Assembly: GCF_020742345.1 (NCBI RefSeq)
Contig: NZ_DYXC01000072.1
Span: 183,458-247,457 of the forward strand
DNA length: 64,000 bases
DNA from: Enteractinococcus helveticum
GTDB taxonomy: Bacteria > Actinomycetota > Actinomycetes > Actinomycetales > Micrococcaceae
Direction of reading: 5' to 3'
The notes beneath the pieces were generated by a model. The model was not told the DNA's origin, did not search any database, and saw only the letters and a list, made by a program, of their open reading frames with translations. Positions 49,487 through 59,116 of this stretch are shown piece by piece. Both the position numbers and the translations under genes were made by a program. The number at the start of each line of letters is the position of its first letter. The first letter of the stretch is position 1.

Positions 49487-51106
49487 TTAGTCCATCAGCC
49501 GCACGCGAGCATACTGTTCATCGAGCACCGGCGAGATGGGATAAAATTCGACGTCGTCCCCCGAAGCTAACGCCGTAATCGGGAATGTCAGTGGCACCGC
49601 GGGAATGTCCAAGCTCACCGCCGCCTCAACGCGTTGCAATAGGGCGGTGCGCACTGCCGGGTCATCTTCGGTTCGGGCGGCGGCCAGATCTTCGGTCACG
49701 GCCTGGTTGGTCCAACCGAATTCGGCGTTGGGGTGTTCAAAGAGATCCGCCAGGACATACAGGGCGTCGCGGATAAAAAAGTTGCGCCCAAATAAATGCA
49801 GCCCGCGCTGTGAGGTTTCACCCAAGACCGAGCGCATATAGGTGCCATCATCCCACGGCACCGGGCGCGCCACGATATTGAATCCGGCCGCCGTCAACCG
49901 CCCAGACAAATGGGCAAAGAGTTTTTGGGGCTGCGTCATATAGACGCGTTCGGCACCGGTGGGATACCAGAATTCAATTGGCTCACCGTCGTAGCCGGCT
50001 ACGGCCAGTAGGTCAGCGGCACGGGATACATCGGCGTTATAGGTGACGACGTCGTCGGTGCGTTCTAATAATGACGGCGGGTTGAACTGGTGGGCCACAT
50101 AGGACCCCTCCAGGTGCAGTGAATCCACCATATCGGTGCGATACAGCGCATGAGCTACCGCCTGGCGCACGTGCAGATTAGCTAATACCGGGTGGGCCTG
50201 GTTGATGCCCAGATACAATACGGCCAGCGGATCGCGCAGCAGCACCTGGTACCCAGATTGCACCAGCTGGCGCAACACCGCGGATGAGACCGCATCGAAG
50301 ACATCAAGCTGTTGGGTCGACAACCCATAGACCCGTTCGTGCAAATTCGGTACGGAGAGCACCTCGACGTCGTGTGCGGCATTGACCGCCTCCAACTGAA
50401 TCGTGGCACCGTCTAATGCACCCCAGCGATACGGCCCGCTGCCCGCCAGGGGGATCAGCGGGAGCCCATCGTTGAGGGCCGCATCAAATGCCGCCCAGGA
50501 ATTCGGGGAGGTAATACTAAATGCCGGGTGCGTGAGCGCGGAAATCAGGTTCGTGACCGGTTGACGCAACGTTACGGTGACCTCGAGCTCGCCGGTGGCT
50601 TCTACCGACTCCAACAGGCAGGCCTCCTGGGAACTAAACCCGCCAAAAATAATCGAAAACGGTAACCGGCCCACATCATCGAATTGGGAGCCCAGCAGTT
50701 GATCGGCCGTAGCCCAGCGTTGAAAATTTTCGACGACGACGTCGGCGGTCAGTTCGCTGCCATCGTGGAAACTGATGTCCGGCTCTAAGGTAAAGATCAC
50801 TTCGCGCCCGGTGTCGGACACGCTCCATTCGGCGGCCAACTGGGGGATGGTCTCACCGGTTTCTTCATCCACTCCGATCAGCGTCTGATACACCTGACGC
50901 GCCAGCCGATGGGTTTCCACGTCGCTGGTGATCGCCGGATCGGTGGTCAACGCCTTGGCCGGTACCCCGATGCGAAATACTTTGGCCCCGGGTTCAGGAA
51001 GTGTGGGCTCGGGCGTGGACGTTGGGTCTGCCGAGGTTGTACGAATCAGCGGGGCCAGACCCAGCGAAGCCAGTCCGGCCAGCAGGGTGCGACGGGAAAG
51101 ATGCAT
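49487..51106 (-). CDS. ABC transporter substrate-binding protein, family 5
   Basis: A 539-residue exported protein of the oligopeptide/nickel-binding family (SBP_bac_5). The signal contains SRRTLLAG, a twin-arginine-like motif, so export by the Tat route is possible; no lipobox Cys follows. The core has GETIPQLAAEW, SFHDGSELTADVVVENFQRW and GSGPYRWG. No permease or ATPase gene is nearby, so this is an orphan. It may instead be a sensor or work with a transporter encoded elsewhere. Confidence 0.86.
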   Translation of the reverse strand: MHLSRRTLLAGLASLGLAPLIRTTSADPTSTPEPTLPEPGAKVFRIGVPAKALTTDPAITSDVETHRLARQVYQTLIGVDEETGETIPQLAAEWSVSDTGREVIFTLEPDISFHDGSELTADVVVENFQRWATADQLLGSQFDDVGRLPFSIIFGGFSSQEACLLESVEATGELEVTVTLRQPVTNLISALTHPAFSITSPNSWAAFDAALNDGLPLIPLAGSGPYRWGALDGATIQLEAVNAAHDVEVLSVPNLHERVYGLSTQQLDVFDAVSSAVLRQLVQSGYQVLLRDPLAVLYLGINQAHPVLANLHVRQAVAHALYRTDMVDSLHLEGSYVAHQFNPPSLLERTDDVVTYNADVSRAADLLAVAGYDGEPIEFWYPTGAERVYMTQPQKLFAHLSGRLTAAGFNIVARPVPWDDGTYMRSVLGETSQRGLHLFGRNFFIRDALYVLADLFEHPNAEFGWTNQAVTEDLAAARTEDDPAVRTALLQRVEAAVSLDIPAVPLTFPITALASGDDVEFYPISPVLDEQYARVRLMD

Positions 51107-51241
51107 TGAAATCCTTCCGCGTGCTGACTGATCTGGACATACCGATGCGATACTCGGTGCCTATATCGTAGCCAGGCTTGCCGCCAGTGTGAAATTCCCA
51201 CGACGACGTCGCACAAAATCACTTGCAACACCGATTATGTC

Positions 51242-52414
51242 TCACATTGATGTGCGGCGAAACAGTTGCCGGATGCGCTGGCGGAAGCCTCGCGGAATAA
51301 TGTGCCAGATGCGACGCCACAACACAGGTTCGGTGCGTAGTTGTTCAACGCGTTGATTCAAGGATTGGATTTTGTCGTTCAGGGCATCGGAACGTGCTTT
51401 GAGTTCTGCGATCCGATCATTTTGCCGAAGCTGTTGGACCTCAAGTGCGTCGCGTTCCCGCCCCAAATGACGATTGTGTTGTTCTAAAGCAGCCAGCCGC
51501 TGGGCAATTTCGGGGAGGAATTCTCCGGTGAGATCCGGTGCCTGGGCTGCCGGAACAAACCCTGCGGTTCGAACACCAGACAACTGGTCAGAGGATACGA
51601 GGCTGATGATCTGACGAACCGTTTCGGGAGGGATCGGCACGTGGCCGTGACCGTCGTTGGCGAAACGAATATAGCAGCGCGGATCGGTTCCAGCCTCGCG
51701 CAGAAATGGCAATAGGTGATGTTGCAGGTAGGTGGAGTCGAAAAAGTTCTGGTAAATGAGCAGGTCATGATTCAGACCCTGTTGCGCCTGAGTCGCAAGA
51801 TCGGTGGGTCCATAATTGGTCAACAGTGTTCGGATTCGATCGGTTATTGCACCATGGGTGTCCATCTGGTGTGCAAGTCGCAGATACGTGGCCATTTTGT
51901 CCTGGGCCCGGCGCTCTAACGTCAGCCGCGGATTGATTACCAGCGCGGTGCAATTGGGGAAGTGTGGGGCATAATGGGCTGCGGAAAATCCGCCACCCGA
52001 TGCGCCAAACAGGATCGTGGTGCTGCCACCAAGGTGTTGCAGTGCATGTCGAATTGCCGGGACCAGGACCGGACGTAGGGGACCGGTGGCTTGGTCGCCT
52101 AAATACCACGCGACGGTCATATCACGATGGATGAGCACAGGATCAGACACTGCAATCAGGTTTAGCCCGAGATCCTTGGCAATCCCACGGCCAGTGAAAT
52201 ACGGCACATACGGCACGTTCAACGGGATGTCTCCATTGAACACCACCAGCGTGGTCGTAGCGCAGCGATGTTCGATCAGTACATCAATATCCCGACCATG
52301 ATGCACAAAGCTATTCCCGCCGGGCTGCACGTCAGCGGCAAGAAAGGCGTCCAGCGACGCATAGTGGTGGAACGGGACAGACCAGCGGGTTTCATTACGT
52401 GTTCTTCTACTCAT
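51242..52414 (-). CDS. Alpha/beta-hydrolase-like protein with C-terminal coiled coil
   Basis: The 390-residue protein has an alpha/beta-hydrolase-type nucleophile elbow, GASGGG (137-142, Ser139), and a later GHGHVP histidine (near 262), followed by a coiled coil (about 300-365) and a very basic C-terminus (RRIWHIIPRGFRQRIRQLFRR). No signal peptide is seen. The combination recalls proteins of polysaccharide or accessory secretion loci (Asp2-like), but no such genes are near. The function is unknown. Confidence 0.65.
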   Translation of the reverse strand: MSRRTRNETRWSVPFHHYASLDAFLAADVQPGGNSFVHHGRDIDVLIEHRCATTTLVVFNGDIPLNVPYVPYFTGRGIAKDLGLNLIAVSDPVLIHRDMTVAWYLGDQATGPLRPVLVPAIRHALQHLGGSTTILFGASGGGFSAAHYAPHFPNCTALVINPRLTLERRAQDKMATYLRLAHQMDTHGAITDRIRTLLTNYGPTDLATQAQQGLNHDLLIYQNFFDSTYLQHHLLPFLREAGTDPRCYIRFANDGHGHVPIPPETVRQIISLVSSDQLSGVRTAGFVPAAQAPDLTGEFLPEIAQRLAALEQHNRHLGRERDALEVQQLRQNDRIAELKARSDALNDKIQSLNQRVEQLRTEPVLWRRIWHIIPRGFRQRIRQLFRRTSM

Positions 52415-52645
52415 GAGCTGTCCACCTGAAACTGTTGTCCTGCACCGTGTTTCTCAGCGTAGGCAAAATTTCTGACGAGGGGAGTCAAACTGTTCCTTAA
52501 TTTTCACATACGTTGTCTAGCCTGAACCACAGTCCCCATTGAGCAGGCCATCTAGTGCTCATAGACTCTTCTAACACCGTGCGCCACGGTCTGACCGTGA
52601 ACAACAACCGGGGTGTTCAAAGAATTCACGGCCAGAGGAGCAATC

Positions 52646-53434
52646 ATGAAGTGCCGCATCGGGCAAACGGTGATCCACTACGTCGAATACGGAACAGGCA
52701 TACCGGTGATCGCCCTCCACTGGGCGGGCGTCGATCACCGTGAGATCGAAGCTGCGGTCGAGGCCTTCTTCCCGAAGGATGGTTATCGACGGATTTATCC
52801 TGATCTGCCCGCCATGGGACAGTCAGAAGCTGTGCATCTCAACAGTAATAACGACGTCGTACATGTACTGTGCGACTTTATCCAGCGCGTTGCTGACGGC
52901 TCCGCACTGTTGCTTGGACACTCCTATGGCGCGTACCTTGCACGAGGCGTGGCCGCACGACGGCCAGACATCATAGATGGGCTGGCACTGATATGCCCTC
53001 TTGCGCAGCATGCAACCGAGGTTCCGGAGCCCACGGTGATATGGCAGGACGACGATGACAATGGCGAACTCGACCCAGAAGACCGAAGCGGTTTCCAAGA
53101 GTACTTTGTGGTGCGCACACGAGCTACTGCTCGCCGATACCGCGATCACGTTCTTCCGGGGATTCGAGAGGTCGACGACGCAGCGCTGGGCCGAATTTTT
53201 GCCAACTGGCCGATCGACATGGGTGAGGGGAGTTTTAACAAGCCATCATTGATTGTGGCTGGGCGGCAGGACTCGACCGTGGGCTACATAGATGCGCTGC
53301 AACTGGGGCAGCATTACCCGAAAGCCAGTATTGCACTGATTGATGGGGCGGGCCATGCTCTGATGCACGAATGCCCTGATCTTATCGCCGCACATATCCA
53401 ACACTGGTTTCAACGCATAAATTACGCTAGATAA
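52646..53434 (+). CDS. Alpha/beta hydrolase
   Basis: The 262-residue cytosolic protein has a complete alpha/beta hydrolase triad: Ser in LLGHSYGAYLA (GHSYG), Asp in VAGRQDS, and His in DGAGHAL, with the oxyanion stretch HWAG. ATG 52646 has AGAGGAG five bases upstream. The substrate is unknown; residues 130-160 (WQDDDDNGELDPEDRSG) form an unusually acidic cap loop. Confidence 0.86.
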   Translation: MKCRIGQTVIHYVEYGTGIPVIALHWAGVDHREIEAAVEAFFPKDGYRRIYPDLPAMGQSEAVHLNSNNDVVHVLCDFIQRVADGSALLLGHSYGAYLARGVAARRPDIIDGLALICPLAQHATEVPEPTVIWQDDDDNGELDPEDRSGFQEYFVVRTRATARRYRDHVLPGIREVDDAALGRIFANWPIDMGEGSFNKPSLIVAGRQDSTVGYIDALQLGQHYPKASIALIDGAGHALMHECPDLIAAHIQHWFQRINYAR

Positions 53435-53505
53435 ACGTGTGTGCTCTGCCCTTAACACCCCGAAATACGGCAGCCGCCTCAACGTGAAGTACTTCGGGAA
53501 TGACA

Positions 53506-53534
53506 AAAGCTCCAGAAAAATATTCCGGAGCTTT
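53506..53534 (-). terminator. Terminator after tRNA-Leu
   Basis: On the minus strand, an 8-bp stem (53506-53513 with 53527-53534) is followed by TTTTGTCATT, about 50 bases past the 3' end of tRNA-Leu. Confidence 0.6.
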
Positions 53535-53587
53535 CGTCCTCCATGTCGCGCCGCATCTGTCAACGATGTCGCGACTCAGGACAGTGG

Positions 53588-53671
<84 letters not shown>

Positions 53672-53733
53672 TCATCCGTTGTGGTGGACCGAGGAATAAG
53701 CTTAGCCCATTCACAACGAATTGCCTAATTGAA

Positions 53734-54216
53734 TCATTCGGCGGTTGCCAGGCCCAGGTCGCGACGCAATTTGTCGACGTGGCCCTTGGCTCGTACGTTG
53801 TATTGTGCGACGTCGACGTTGCCATCTTCATCCACCACAATGGTCGAACGGATCAGCCCTTCGTAGACCCGTCCGTAGTTCTTTTTCTCACCCCAGGCGC
53901 CGTAGGCTTCAGCGACGGCGTGATCCTCATCTGACAGCACCGGGAAGTTCAGGTCTTCTTTTTCAGTGAACTTGTCGAGGCTTTTGACCGGGTCGGGTGA
54001 AATACCAATGATCTGATAACCATCGGCGGTGAAACGTTCCATGCGATCCCGGAAATCGCATGCCTGCGTTGTGCAGCCGGGCGTCATTGCTTTGGGATAA
54101 AAGTAAATAATGACTTTTTGGCCGGCATAGTCAGACAGCGAGACGGTATTGCCATCGGCGTCGGGCAGGGAGAACTGTGGGGCTGCGTCGCCCGTGGACA
54201 GACGGTTGTCAGTCAT
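53734..54216 (-). CDS. bcp: Thiol peroxidase, BCP/PrxQ family
   Basis: The 160-residue peroxiredoxin reduces hydroperoxides. The catalytic motif is MTPGCTTQACDF, with peroxidatic and resolving cysteines five apart (1-Cys plus 5, the BCP alpha type). Start at ATG behind GAAAGGAAC. It follows the metal importer genes on the same strand after 37 bases, so peroxide defence and manganese or zinc uptake may share a transcript. Confidence 0.95.
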   Translation of the reverse strand: MTDNRLSTGDAAPQFSLPDADGNTVSLSDYAGQKVIIYFYPKAMTPGCTTQACDFRDRMERFTADGYQIIGISPDPVKSLDKFTEKEDLNFPVLSDEDHAVAEAYGAWGEKKNYGRVYEGLIRSTIVVDEDGNVDVAQYNVRAKGHVDKLRRDLGLATAE

Positions 54217-54253
54217 GAAGCGTGTTCCTTTCAGATGTCAAACACTGTGTAGT

Positions 54254-55180
54254 CTACTGCTGAAGTCCCTCAGATATTCTGGTGAGGTTTTCTTCCAATA
54301 ATCCCAGGTAGGTGTCGCCGGGTTCGCCTTCGGGAGCGAGTTCGTCAGAAAATACCGTGGCATAAATTTCAACTCCGGTATCTGACGATACGGTCTGCAT
54401 GGGAGCGCTGGCCACGTTGGACTCTAAGAACAACGCTGGGGGTTGGTGTTCTGTGACAAAGTCGATGGTTGAAATAATCTGATCTGGCGTGCCTATGTCG
54501 TCGGTGTCGACCGACCAAATGTAGCCCTCGAGCAGGTCATAACGTTGGGCCATGTATTGGAATGCCCGCTCGGAGGTCACCAGTATGCGACGGTCTTCTT
54601 CAAGATCTCCGATTTCTTGTTGATACTGCTCGTGCATGGCCGTCAGTTCCCCAACATAGGCATCAGCATTTTCTTGGTAGGCCTGGGCGTTGTCCGGGTC
54701 AATTTCGGCCAGCGATTCGGCGACATTTTCGGCCATAATCACGCCAACATTCGGATCCAGAAAGGCATGAGGGTTGATGGAATCTTCCACGCCTTCGGTC
54801 AAATACAGTGGCTCAACGCCCTCGGTGGTTTCGACCAGCCGGTCATCTTCGATCCCGACAGAGTTGGCCATGCGTGCCGCCCAGCCCTGGTCTCCACCTT
54901 CCAAGTTGAGACCATTGACAAAAAACACGTCCGCATCAGCTAGTGCTTTGGTATCTGCGGGGGTCGACTCGTATTCGTGTGGATCCTGGCCCACCGGAAC
55001 CAGGTTATAGACCTCGACGTGCTCGCCACCGATTTCTTCCACAATGTCGGTCAGGATCGAAAACGTTGAGACCGCCTGCACCACCCCGGAATCCTCGGCT
55101 TCTGGCGAGGTTTCACTACCGCATCCGGCCAGCATTAGAGCGCCGATGGCTGCGATTGCTATTTGCCAGGTGTTGTTCAT
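54254..55180 (-). CDS. Metal ABC transporter substrate-binding lipoprotein (Mn/Zn type)
   Basis: A 308-residue lipoprotein: the lipobox is LAGC (signal of about 19 residues). Likely metal ligands are His in DPHEYE, His in NPHAFLDP, Glu in TSERAFQY and Asp in FSDELAPEG. The His-His-Glu-Asp set is that of Mn-binding PsaA/MntC; zinc-binding ZnuA usually has a third His, so manganese is favoured (inference). There is no His-rich loop. Coupled to the permease by a four-base overlap. Confidence 0.9.
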   Translation of the reverse strand: MNNTWQIAIAAIGALMLAGCGSETSPEAEDSGVVQAVSTFSILTDIVEEIGGEHVEVYNLVPVGQDPHEYESTPADTKALADADVFFVNGLNLEGGDQGWAARMANSVGIEDDRLVETTEGVEPLYLTEGVEDSINPHAFLDPNVGVIMAENVAESLAEIDPDNAQAYQENADAYVGELTAMHEQYQQEIGDLEEDRRILVTSERAFQYMAQRYDLLEGYIWSVDTDDIGTPDQIISTIDFVTEHQPPALFLESNVASAPMQTVSSDTGVEIYATVFSDELAPEGEPGDTYLGLLEENLTRISEGLQQ

Positions 55181-56067
55181 AGAGAGGAGCCTTCCTGAGT
55201 GACGGGGGAGTGCTGCGCGGCACGACGGTCGCGTAGTTTATGTAGTTGAGTCCAGATGAACCCTTGGTGGGGGCTGAAGAGAAATGCCAATAGGAACATC
55301 GCAAATGCGACCAACACGATCGCCGGGCCGGATTGCAGTTCAAAGGTGTAACTGAAATACATGCCGATGATTGACGACAGCATCCCCAACGCTGCGGCCA
55401 GCATCATCATGGTTGAAAATTTCTTCGACAATAAATATGCGGTTGCCGCCGGGGTCACCAGCATCGCGACGACGAGAATAACCCCCACGGTTTGTACGGC
55501 CGAAACGGTCACCACCGCCAGGGCAAGCAGCACGGCGTAGTTGATCATTCTGGTTGGGAATCCGTAGGCCTTGGCTAACTGGGCGTCCATCGTGGTGATT
55601 TGGAGTTGTTTATAAAACAGTACGACCAGAGACGAGATCACCACGGTGATAATGATCGACTGCCACATCTGCGAGACAGTGGTTGCCAGCACGTCTCCAA
55701 ATAAAATTGCTTGGAGGGACACGGAGGATTCAGTCCGGGCCAGCAGAATGACGCCGGCTGCCAGAAACGCGGTGAAGATAATGCCAATCGACGTATCGCG
55801 TTTGAGCCGGGAGTTCGAGTTCACAAACCCGATGCCAGCTGCGGCAAGTAAACCTGAGAGTAATGCTCCGATAAAGATATTGGCCCCGAAGAAGAACGAG
55901 ACGGCAATACCGGGCATCACGGCGTGGGAGATCGCATCACCCATGAGCGACAAGCCGCGCAAAATAATCAGCGAGCCCACCACACCAGAAACCAGACCGA
56001 TGACGACGGCGGTGATAGCCGCTCGAGCAAGGTGGGGATAGTTGAGCAGATCGGACAAAAATTCCAT
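55177..56067 (-). CDS. Metal ABC transporter permease
   Basis: The 296-residue membrane protein has eight or nine helices and is an ABC-3 family permease (ZnuB/MntB), with the motif GDAISHAVMPG and later GVILVVAMLVTPAATAYLL. It lies between the ATPase and the binding protein in an operon in that order. Confidence 0.93.
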   Translation of the reverse strand: MEFLSDLLNYPHLARAAITAVVIGLVSGVVGSLIILRGLSLMGDAISHAVMPGIAVSFFFGANIFIGALLSGLLAAAGIGFVNSNSRLKRDTSIGIIFTAFLAAGVILLARTESSVSLQAILFGDVLATTVSQMWQSIIITVVISSLVVLFYKQLQITTMDAQLAKAYGFPTRMINYAVLLALAVVTVSAVQTVGVILVVAMLVTPAATAYLLSKKFSTMMMLAAALGMLSSIIGMYFSYTFELQSGPAIVLVAFAMFLLAFLFSPHQGFIWTQLHKLRDRRAAQHSPVTQEGSSL

Positions 56068-56070
56068 AAC

Positions 56071-56802
56071 TTATTCACCGATCCCCAGCAGGTTGGCTCC
56101 GAAAGTTGCCGTGAGGTTCGGCCCAGTCAGGGCTTGGGATACTGGGCCTTGGGCAATGAGGTGTTTATTGATCATGATGATGTGGTCGAAATAGTTTTCA
56201 ACATTCGATAGATCGTGATGCACCATGACCACGGTCTTTCCGGCGGATACGAGCTCGCGAAGAATCTCGATAATGTTTTGCTCGCTGGCGGCGTCAATAC
56301 CCATCAGCGGTTCATCCAATAACAGGATATCTGCTTGTTGGGCGAGGGCACGAGCGATAAATACGCGCTGTTGTTGCCCACCGGAAAGATCAGCAATCTG
56401 ACGGTGAGCAAAATCTTCCATATGCACGCGCATTAACGCACGTCGAGCGATTTCGCGTTCTACCTTGCCGGGCCGTTGGAAAACCCGCAGCCTTGGATAG
56501 GTGCCCAACAGCACGGTATCAAAAACGTTGATGGGAAAATCCCAGTCAGTAGTAGAACGCTGCGGCACATAAGCGATGCGTTCACGTACTTTGTCCACGC
56601 GTTGATTAAAAAACCGGATCGCTCCAGCGGTACGTTCCACCAGTTCCAGGGTGGCTTTTAACGTGGATGATTTGCCTGAACCATTCGGCCCAACGATGCA
56701 GGTCATGGTGGCCGCGGGGACAGAAATCGTAAGCCCCTCTACGGCTTTAACACCTCGATATGACACATGCAGGTTGTCAATCGTCAATACGTCATCGGGC
56801 AC
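56071..56802 (-). CDS. Metal ABC transporter ATP-binding protein
   Basis: The 243-residue ATPase has Walker A GPNGSGKSS, the signature DLSGGQQQRVFIARAL, Walker B LLLDEPLMGID and the His in MVHHD. The start is GTG 56802 with AAAGG seven bases before it. First gene of the metal uptake operon (ATPase, permease, binding protein, bcp). Confidence 0.93.
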   Translation of the reverse strand: MPDDVLTIDNLHVSYRGVKAVEGLTISVPAATMTCIVGPNGSGKSSTLKATLELVERTAGAIRFFNQRVDKVRERIAYVPQRSTTDWDFPINVFDTVLLGTYPRLRVFQRPGKVEREIARRALMRVHMEDFAHRQIADLSGGQQQRVFIARALAQQADILLLDEPLMGIDAASEQNIIEILRELVSAGKTVVMVHHDLSNVENYFDHIIMINKHLIAQGPVSQALTGPNLTATFGANLLGIGE

Positions 56803-56884
56803 GGACGGGCCTTTCGTCGTCGGCAGCTACGGGTGGTCTAAACCCGATTGTATGGAGCGCTGTTGTATTTCCTACCTCTGTGCC

Positions 56885-56906
56885 GCAAGAAGACGTTCAT
56901 TCTTGC
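56885..56906 (-). promoter_or_regulatory. Inverted repeat upstream of the metal importer
   Basis: GCAAGAA and TTCTTGC arms with an eight-base spacer sit about 80-100 bases upstream of the importer start. It might be the operator of a metal regulator (MntR/Zur type); it does not match the classical DtxR box. The rest of 56803-57110 shows no gene. Confidence 0.35.
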
Positions 56907-57110
56907 AAACAGGTTGGTACCATGATCATATGTTCGACGAGACGTACTTTCAAATATGGCTCATCGAATATGACGTCGGTCGTCGTTGGAGACAACGTAG
57001 TGTCTTTTCATGTTGTGGCGTGTCTTTGGTTGCGATGGCGGTCTTCCGGTAGGTTCTATATCATCGGTACCCTCAGATGACGATGACCGGTTCAACCTGG
57101 GAGGCAATCA

Positions 57111-58376
57111 GTGGCCAGTACTCTTGATGAACTCAACCAGTCGCGGGAAAAGCGACCGAATTTTACCGTCTCACAGTTGTGGACGGACACCTTGGGCCGG
57201 TTAGGTATGCGGTCACTACAGCTGCTGATCGTCGGCACGCTCGTGGGGCTGGTGGTCTTGGCACTACTCAACCTGACGGTTGTGGTCATCCCTACCCTCA
57301 TCGCCATTATTTTGGCCTGTGCCTTGTGGCCTCTGGTGCGACTATGTCGTCGTGTGATGTCAAATATCTTAGCCGCCTGGACCGTATTCCTTGGCGCCCT
57401 ACTTGTCTTAGGCGGCATCGGTACCGCCCTGGTGTTCTCGGTCATCAATGAGTGGTCAACTCTGGTTGAACAAGCGGTCCAAGGTTTCAATCAGTTACGC
57501 GACTGGGGGGAACAATTCCTTGGGGGGCTGGATTTCACCATCGACCAATCCCAGATCGATTCGATGGTCGATACGGTTACCGGTTTCTTGACCTCTGCTG
57601 AATTCGGCACCGGTGCGGTCACCACCATCAGCGCGGCGGGAACCTTTGTTACCAGCCTGGTACTGCTGCTGGTGATCTTGTTTTTCTTGCTCAAAGACGG
57701 CGACCGTATTTGGGCATTCTTCGTTTCCTGGGCCCCGGAACACTTCAAGGCTCAAACGATTGCCTCAGGTGATCGGGCCATGCACACCTTTGGTGGGTAT
57801 ATTCGCGGTACTGCAATCGTTGCAGCAGTCGATGCCATTGGTATTACAATCGCGTTGCTCATCCTGCAGGTGCCGCTGGCCATCCCACTGGGGGTTGTCG
57901 TCTTCCTGGGTGCATTTATTCCGCTGGTGGGTGCCACCGTTGCCGGGATTTTAGCCACCCTGGTTGCCCTGGTGGCTAATGGACCGGTGGTAGCGCTGAT
58001 CGTGCTGGCCGCCGTCATTTTGGTCAACCAACTGGAAGGCAACTTCTTACAACCGGTGGTGATGGCTCAGACACTGAATCTGCATGCCCTAGTGATTTTG
58101 ATGGCCTTGACCGCCGGTACGGTGCTGGCGGGAATTATCGGTGCGGTCCTGGCCGTCCCACTGGTCGCCGTGGCCTGGAGTGTGGTCAAGGTTTGGACCG
58201 GGCGGGAAGAATTCCACGGACTGAGCCCGGTGGATAAGGCTCAGCAGCAGATTGAAGCAGTGGGCGAAGAACGCCGTGAACACCTCAAAGAGCTGAAACG
58301 CCAACAACGCGCAGAAAAGGCTGCAGCAAAAGCAGCATCGTCGTCCAAGGCAGAAAACGCGGACGACGACGCCTAA
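57111..58376 (+). CDS. AI-2E family transporter (second copy)
   Basis: The 421-residue protein has a short soluble N-terminus, about eight hydrophobic segments (two close to 35-80, others after 170), the FIPLVGATVAG motif and a charged Ala/Lys/Glu-rich tail (RREHLKELKRQQRAEK and on). Family and layout match the copy at 18.7 kb; sequence identity between the two is limited by eye. Start GTG 57111 with GGGAGG upstream. Confidence 0.88.
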   Translation: MASTLDELNQSREKRPNFTVSQLWTDTLGRLGMRSLQLLIVGTLVGLVVLALLNLTVVVIPTLIAIILACALWPLVRLCRRVMSNILAAWTVFLGALLVLGGIGTALVFSVINEWSTLVEQAVQGFNQLRDWGEQFLGGLDFTIDQSQIDSMVDTVTGFLTSAEFGTGAVTTISAAGTFVTSLVLLLVILFFLLKDGDRIWAFFVSWAPEHFKAQTIASGDRAMHTFGGYIRGTAIVAAVDAIGITIALLILQVPLAIPLGVVVFLGAFIPLVGATVAGILATLVALVANGPVVALIVLAAVILVNQLEGNFLQPVVMAQTLNLHALVILMALTAGTVLAGIIGAVLAVPLVAVAWSVVKVWTGREEFHGLSPVDKAQQQIEAVGEERREHLKELKRQQRAEKAAAKAASSSKAENADDDA

Positions 58377-58395
58377 GGCATCTTCACTGTGGTGG

Positions 58396-58815
58396 TTAGT
58401 CTTCGTCGCTGGAGAACGACCACATGACGCCGAAGCGGTCAAAGACCTGTCCATACCAGCCACCCCAGGGCGCTTTTTCAAATGGCATGGCCTCTGATCC
58501 GCCGCCCTCGATGAGCTTTCCAATATAGTCGCGGGATTCCTGCGCAGTGTCGGTCGACAGCAACATGGAATAGGCTGTATCGCGAACGGGATAACTTTTG
58601 CCGTCGATGACATCAGATCCTGCGATCAGGCCACCTGGAAACTGCAGCCATGCGTGGGCGACCGCCCCTGCAGGAGGGTCGAATGGCATGGCCTCCAGTG
58701 TGACGTCGTCATAGGTCATGATGTTGAGCTCACCGCCGAAAACTTCCTGCCAATGTTGCATGGCTTCAGCGGTGGTTCCTGGAAGTGAAATATATGTAGC
58801 AAGTGTGCGAGCCAT
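58396..58815 (-). CDS. VOC family protein (PhnB-like)
   Basis: The 139-residue protein has the glyoxalase/bleomycin-resistance fold. The start MARTLATYISLPGTTAEAM, the EVFGGEL stretch and the ending APWGGWYGQVFDRFGVMW are those of PhnB-like VOC proteins. No function in particular can be given. ATG 58815 follows GAGGAG; an upstream in-frame ATG would add 52 non-conserved residues. Convergent with the AI-2E gene at 57.1 kb. Confidence 0.9.
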   Translation of the reverse strand: MARTLATYISLPGTTAEAMQHWQEVFGGELNIMTYDDVTLEAMPFDPPAGAVAHAWLQFPGGLIAGSDVIDGKSYPVRDTAYSMLLSTDTAQESRDYIGKLIEGGGSEAMPFEKAPWGGWYGQVFDRFGVMWSFSSDED

Positions 58816-59116
58816 CGGTGTGCTCCTCAATGTTTGGGTTGGTGGTCTGCATTTTACGGACCACGTTCGCCATACGAAATGCACCCGGTGCGGGTCTCGC
58901 ACACTGGAATGGAAAATCTGCGACGTTACTGTCGAAGAGCAACGCGACTGATGTGGGACATTGCTCAACATCTACCAGGGTCCAGCACACGGGCGGAGGA
59001 GCCACCGTCGGCCAGGGCTTTGGAGAGTTCGCTGAGCCTGGTGGACACAACGACGTCCGCAGCAATGCCCCTGAAGACGTTATGAAATCACATAGTGCGC
59101 TATGAACAAGCGAGGT
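58816..59116. other. Intergenic stretch, no gene recognised
   Basis: About 300 bases between the VOC gene and the FMN-binding gene. Several short frames cross it on both strands, none with a start, ribosome binding site and composition together that I would trust. It may hold decayed coding sequence. Confidence 0.4.

Noticed and set aside
58803..59105. Overlapping frames on both strands between the VOC gene and the FMN-binding gene
   Set aside because: None has a ribosome binding site and a trustworthy composition; probably chance or decay.
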